Shown here in pieces: positions 15,062 through 16,987 of a DNA stretch of 16,987 nucleotides. This stretch comes from JANPCX01 sp046094425 (GTDB taxonomy: Bacteria > Pseudomonadota > Gammaproteobacteria > Burkholderiales > Burkholderiaceae_C): assembly GCA_046094425.1 (NCBI GenBank), contig JBJTHI010000190.1, positions 1 through 16,987 of the forward strand. The letters are read 5' to 3'. The translations under genes were made by a program, and so were the position numbers. Numbering within the stretch: position 1 is the first letter of the stretch; each line of letters opens with the position of its first letter. The notes under the pieces are model-generated. The model searched no databases. It was not told the DNA's origin and saw only the letters and a list, made by a program, of their open reading frames with translations.

Positions 15062-15592
15062 AAGGGCAAGGACTTTCTAACGCTGCTAGCTCGCGCCATG
15101 CCGTCGATGTCGGAACTTGCGCAGTATGGGCTCGATGAGGAAGAGGCCGAAGAGATACAGGCGTCGTTCAAGTCCGTGGAACGGCCCTCTTCAGGTGGAG
15201 GCGTGAGCTTTTCTAGCGAGCTCCAGACCCTGGTGTCCGAGAATGATCTGTCGACCGTGGAAGTTGGTCTCGTCACCTTTCCAAGACACCCTGAGATAAC
15301 GGATCGAGGTGTTGTCGTCGCGTACTTCGAGGCAGATCCGCTAGTCGTACAGCGCGATGGGTCGGTTGCGATGTCCGATCATGCGCGCCCAGATGTGTTG
15401 CGAACTTGCGCGGCGAGTTCTGAAGCGTTCTTGGAGGCGCTGGCAAGATTTGTTGAGATTCGCTCGCGCAAGAAGGACTGGAACGGGCGGTTGGCAGAAG
15501 CGGCGTCGATCTGTGCGGAGGCAGCAGGAGGATCCGACTACAAGTGGTTCTACTCCGCGCTATGCGGCTTCTTGAATCAAGGTAACCGGTAA
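15059..15592 (+). CDS. Putative immunity protein to the upstream toxin
   Basis: This small, acidic 177-aa cytoplasmic-type protein has no signal peptide or membrane segment. It sits three bases downstream of the toxin frame with a strong Shine-Dalgarno, the usual place for the cognate immunity gene of an Rhs/polymorphic toxin. The centre, VVVAYFEADPLVVQRDGSVAMSDHARP, followed by SSEAFLEALARFVEIRSRKKDW, loosely recalls SUKH/SMI1-type immunity proteins (a strand with a residue such as G before the next motif, then a FLxxL helix), but the match is weak and I do not assign a family. The role as an antidote is inferred from position, size and acidity. It would bind and block the nuclease tip. The following DNA is repeat-rich with no further gene until the rhs fragment. 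Confidence 0.6.
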   Translation: MKGKDFLTLLARAMPSMSELAQYGLDEEEAEEIQASFKSVERPSSGGGVSFSSELQTLVSENDLSTVEVGLVTFPRHPEITDRGVVVAYFEADPLVVQRDGSVAMSDHARPDVLRTCAASSEAFLEALARFVEIRSRKKDWNGRLAEAASICAEAAGGSDYKWFYSALCGFLNQGNR

Positions 15593-15620
15593 CTCCACGG
15601 CCTGAATACAAACTCTTCAG

Positions 15621-15706
15621 TGTCGTGTCCAAGCGTCCAGGGGAAGTTGGCCCCCATTCCCACTGTCGTGTCCAAGCGTCCAGGAGAAGTTGGCTCCCAT
15701 TACCAC
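15621..15706 (+). repeat. Two tandem 43-bp direct repeats
   Basis: The units begin at 15621 and 15664, each starting TGTCGTGTCCAAGCGTCCAG. They differ at only a few positions (for example GGGG/GGAG and CCCC/CTCC in the second half). Directly repeated sites starting with TG are typical of the ends of some insertion sequences, such as the IS21 type, so this may be one end of a lost element. No second end is seen in the window. Confidence 0.7.
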
Positions 15707-15731
15707 CCCATTTTTTTTTAAAAAATCGGGG
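15706..15731. terminator. T/A-rich hairpin, possible bidirectional terminator
   Basis: CCCCATTTTTT (15706-15716) can pair with AAAAAATCGGGG (15720-15731), with one bulged C, leaving a short T loop. It lies 114 bp beyond the immunity gene stop. It could stop transcription from either side or be part of an insertion element end; the stem is mostly A-T. Confidence 0.4.
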
Positions 15732-15916
15732 ACGTGATTGGTTCAATCAGTCCAGTTTTTTTATGTTTTTGAGTGAGAGTCTTCGATCGCTGTGCTCGTT
15801 TTTGAGGCAGTTTTTGTTGCTGAGGCATGTTGTCTCGCTGTCCCTCGTGGACAGTCTGCTCTTTCACAATTCGCTCGGTTTTCTTTTTGGCGTTGAAGGC
15901 TTGGTCAACGCCGAAT

Positions 15917-16987
15917 GTGATCACCCAGATTGCCGACAGCGTCGCAGGCAACACCACGCTCACCTACGACCCGCAAGGCAATCTCAAGCAAAAACTGCAA
16001 GGAACCAACAACACCAACTTCGTCTGGAGCGCACGCGACCTCATCACCGAGATCAGCCGCAACGGCAGCGTGCTCGGCAAATACGCCAGCGACCACGCCG
16101 GCATGCGCGTCAGCAAAGAGGCCATCAACCCCCTGCAGCCCGGTGCACCGCCGCGCGTACTGCGCACCCAGTGGGACGAACAACAAGCCATACAAGACCG
16201 CGACAGCAGCGGCACCGTCATCGCAAGGTACGACTTCGCCGGCCGCCACCCCGTGGCCCTGTGGAGTGCCGAGAACGGCAACCAGCACCTGCACGCCGAT
16301 GCCCTGGGCAGCATCGTGGCGACGACCAATCCGAGTGGCACCGTTCAAAGCGAAACCCTCTACGACGCCTGGGGCAACCCCACGACAAAAACCGGGGCTA
16401 GCGCCAACAAGTTTGCGTACACCGGGCATCAGGCCGATGCAGAAACAGGGCTGTACTACTTCAAGGCGCGGTACTACGACCCCGAGATCGGGCGCTTCAT
16501 CAGCCAGGACCCTGCCGATGGACAGGATGGCAAGCCGGCTAGTTATCACCGGTATTTGTATGCGTATGCCAATCCCACCGTGTACATCGATCCGACAGGG
16601 CTGTACTCGTGGAGAGAGTTTGGTAGAGACTTTGGCGATAACGTCGCCACTACAGCCGGATTAGCCACCGGCCTGGCACTGGGCGTGGCGTCCTCCACCG
16701 TTGAAGGTGTCGTGGGGCTCAGCGAGGCCTATAACGATCTGAATCGTGCACGGGCCGGAGACCCCTTCGCACAACAGCGCAACGTGCAGCGTGGCAAAGC
16801 CTTGCTGCATGCAGTGACCAACCCCGGGGAGATGGCTCGCAGGGCCAAGAACTACATCAACACCGAAGAAGCTGGAGCGGCCCGCGAATACGGGGATGGC
16901 AACGCCTTCACAGCCGGTGTGGTGCGCGGCAAGGTGGTGGGCGAAGTGGCCACGGTGCTGATCCCTGGAGTGGATCTGGGCGTCAGC
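15917..16987 (+). CDS. Rhs repeat protein, C-terminal core and pre-toxin region (partial, no clear 5' end)
   Basis: A 357-codon frame open to the window end encodes the end of an Rhs/YD-repeat shell protein, which encloses a C-terminal toxin. YD-type repeats are visible (LTYDPQGNL, RYDFAGRHP, LYDAWGNP). The diagnostic core follows, GLYYFKARYYDPEIGRFISQDP at 16448-16513, ending in IDPTGLYSW near 16588-16614. Beyond it, GDNVATTAGLATGLALGVASS and the rest form a helical, Ala/Gly-rich pre-toxin region. The toxin itself lies beyond the window. Rhs-like sequence begins at 15917 and the large N-terminal shell is missing; the frame can be extended to an ATG at 15827, but those residues (T-rich DNA) do not look like Rhs. 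So this is probably a 5'-truncated gene or a displaced Rhs tip. Confidence 0.82.
   Translation, partial: MITQIADSVAGNTTLTYDPQGNLKQKLQGTNNTNFVWSARDLITEISRNGSVLGKYASDHAGMRVSKEAINPLQPGAPPRVLRTQWDEQQAIQDRDSSGTVIARYDFAGRHPVALWSAENGNQHLHADALGSIVATTNPSGTVQSETLYDAWGNPTTKTGASANKFAYTGHQADAETGLYYFKARYYDPEIGRFISQDPADGQDGKPASYHRYLYAYANPTVYIDPTGLYSWREFGRDFGDNVATTAGLATGLALGVASSTVEGVVGLSEAYNDLNRARAGDPFAQQRNVQRGKALLHAVTNPGEMARRAKNYINTEEAGAAREYGDGNAFTAGVVRGKVVGEVATVLIPGVDLGVS

Larger units (their letters stand above)
15593..15916. other. Repeat-rich, AT-richer spacer between the immunity gene and the rhs fragment
   Basis: About 324 bp without a convincing gene. It contains two 43-bp tandem units (15621-15706) and a T/A-rich hairpin (15706-15731). 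From about 15740 to 15900 it is noticeably T-rich compared with the surrounding GC-rich DNA. A minus-strand frame (15718-15963) exists but is Lys/Gln-rich with no recognisable domain. The stretch looks like debris of an inserted element between two Rhs-locus fragments. Confidence 0.55.

Noticed and set aside
15621..15706. Tandem 43-bp units as a CRISPR array
   Set aside because: Only two units that are contiguous, with no unique spacers and no cas genes nearby.
15718..15963. Minus-strand frame of 81 codons, Lys/Gln-rich
   Set aside because: It overlaps the start of the rhs coding and the T-rich spacer; no recognisable domain. It could be the remnant of an element gene but cannot be supported.
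15930..16664. Plus-strand frame of 244 codons rich in Pro/Thr/Ser/Arg
   Set aside because: It is an alternative frame of the rhs fragment; the frame starting at 15917 carries the RYYDPEIGRF core.

Overview
The window comes from a GC-rich betaproteobacterium, most likely Burkholderiales (Comamonadaceae-like). The signs are an E. coli-type ArgG, a PHA-granule-region protein, the PpsA/PpsR pair, a soluble molybdopterin oxidoreductase and an Rhs locus. The genus cannot be fixed from sequence alone.

Layout. (a) 1-3914, + strand: the end of an unidentified gene, then a tightly overlapping module of a type II secretion/type IV pilus-like machine: inner-membrane GspF-like protein, GspE/PilB-like ATPase and a PilM/GspL-like protein. 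The last gene seems to lose its native 3' end at a short repeat, and no further pseudopilin or assembly genes follow. (b) 3955-11439, - strand: read in transcription order, ppsA (PEP synthase), argG (argininosuccinate synthase), a molybdopterin oxidoreductase, a lipoprotein zinc aminopeptidase split by an in-frame amber codon, and a small PHA-system protein. A strong hairpin with a T-tract separates ppsA from argG. (c) 11440-14303, + strand: a gene-free stretch of about 400 bp, a secreted Sel1-repeat/trypsin-like protease, then ppsR, the kinase/phosphorylase that regulates PpsA. The protease gene lies between ppsA and its regulator. (d) 14304-16987: an accessory, rearranged Rhs region. It holds a mobile-repeat end, an orphan Rhs-type toxin tip with an HNH/Endo VII-like LHHHH motif, a tightly coupled putative immunity gene, a 43-bp tandem repeat with a T/A hairpin, and the C-terminal part of an rhs gene that runs off the window.

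How the genes relate. PpsA makes PEP from pyruvate for gluconeogenesis. PpsR inactivates or reactivates it at the Thr next to the catalytic His, and that Thr-Cys-His site is present here. The toxin and immunity genes form a classic toxin-antidote pair separated from an Rhs core. A 20-bp sequence occurs once at each end of the metabolic block in opposite orientations (3820-3839 and 14443-14462), exactly where the pilus operon and the Rhs tip each seem to be cut. This suggests that mobile repeats shaped both edges.

The best candidates for new biology are the orphan toxin/immunity pair and its broken Rhs context, the amber codon in the aminopeptidase, and the inverted repeat pair. No tRNA, rRNA, CRISPR array or riboswitch was recognised.
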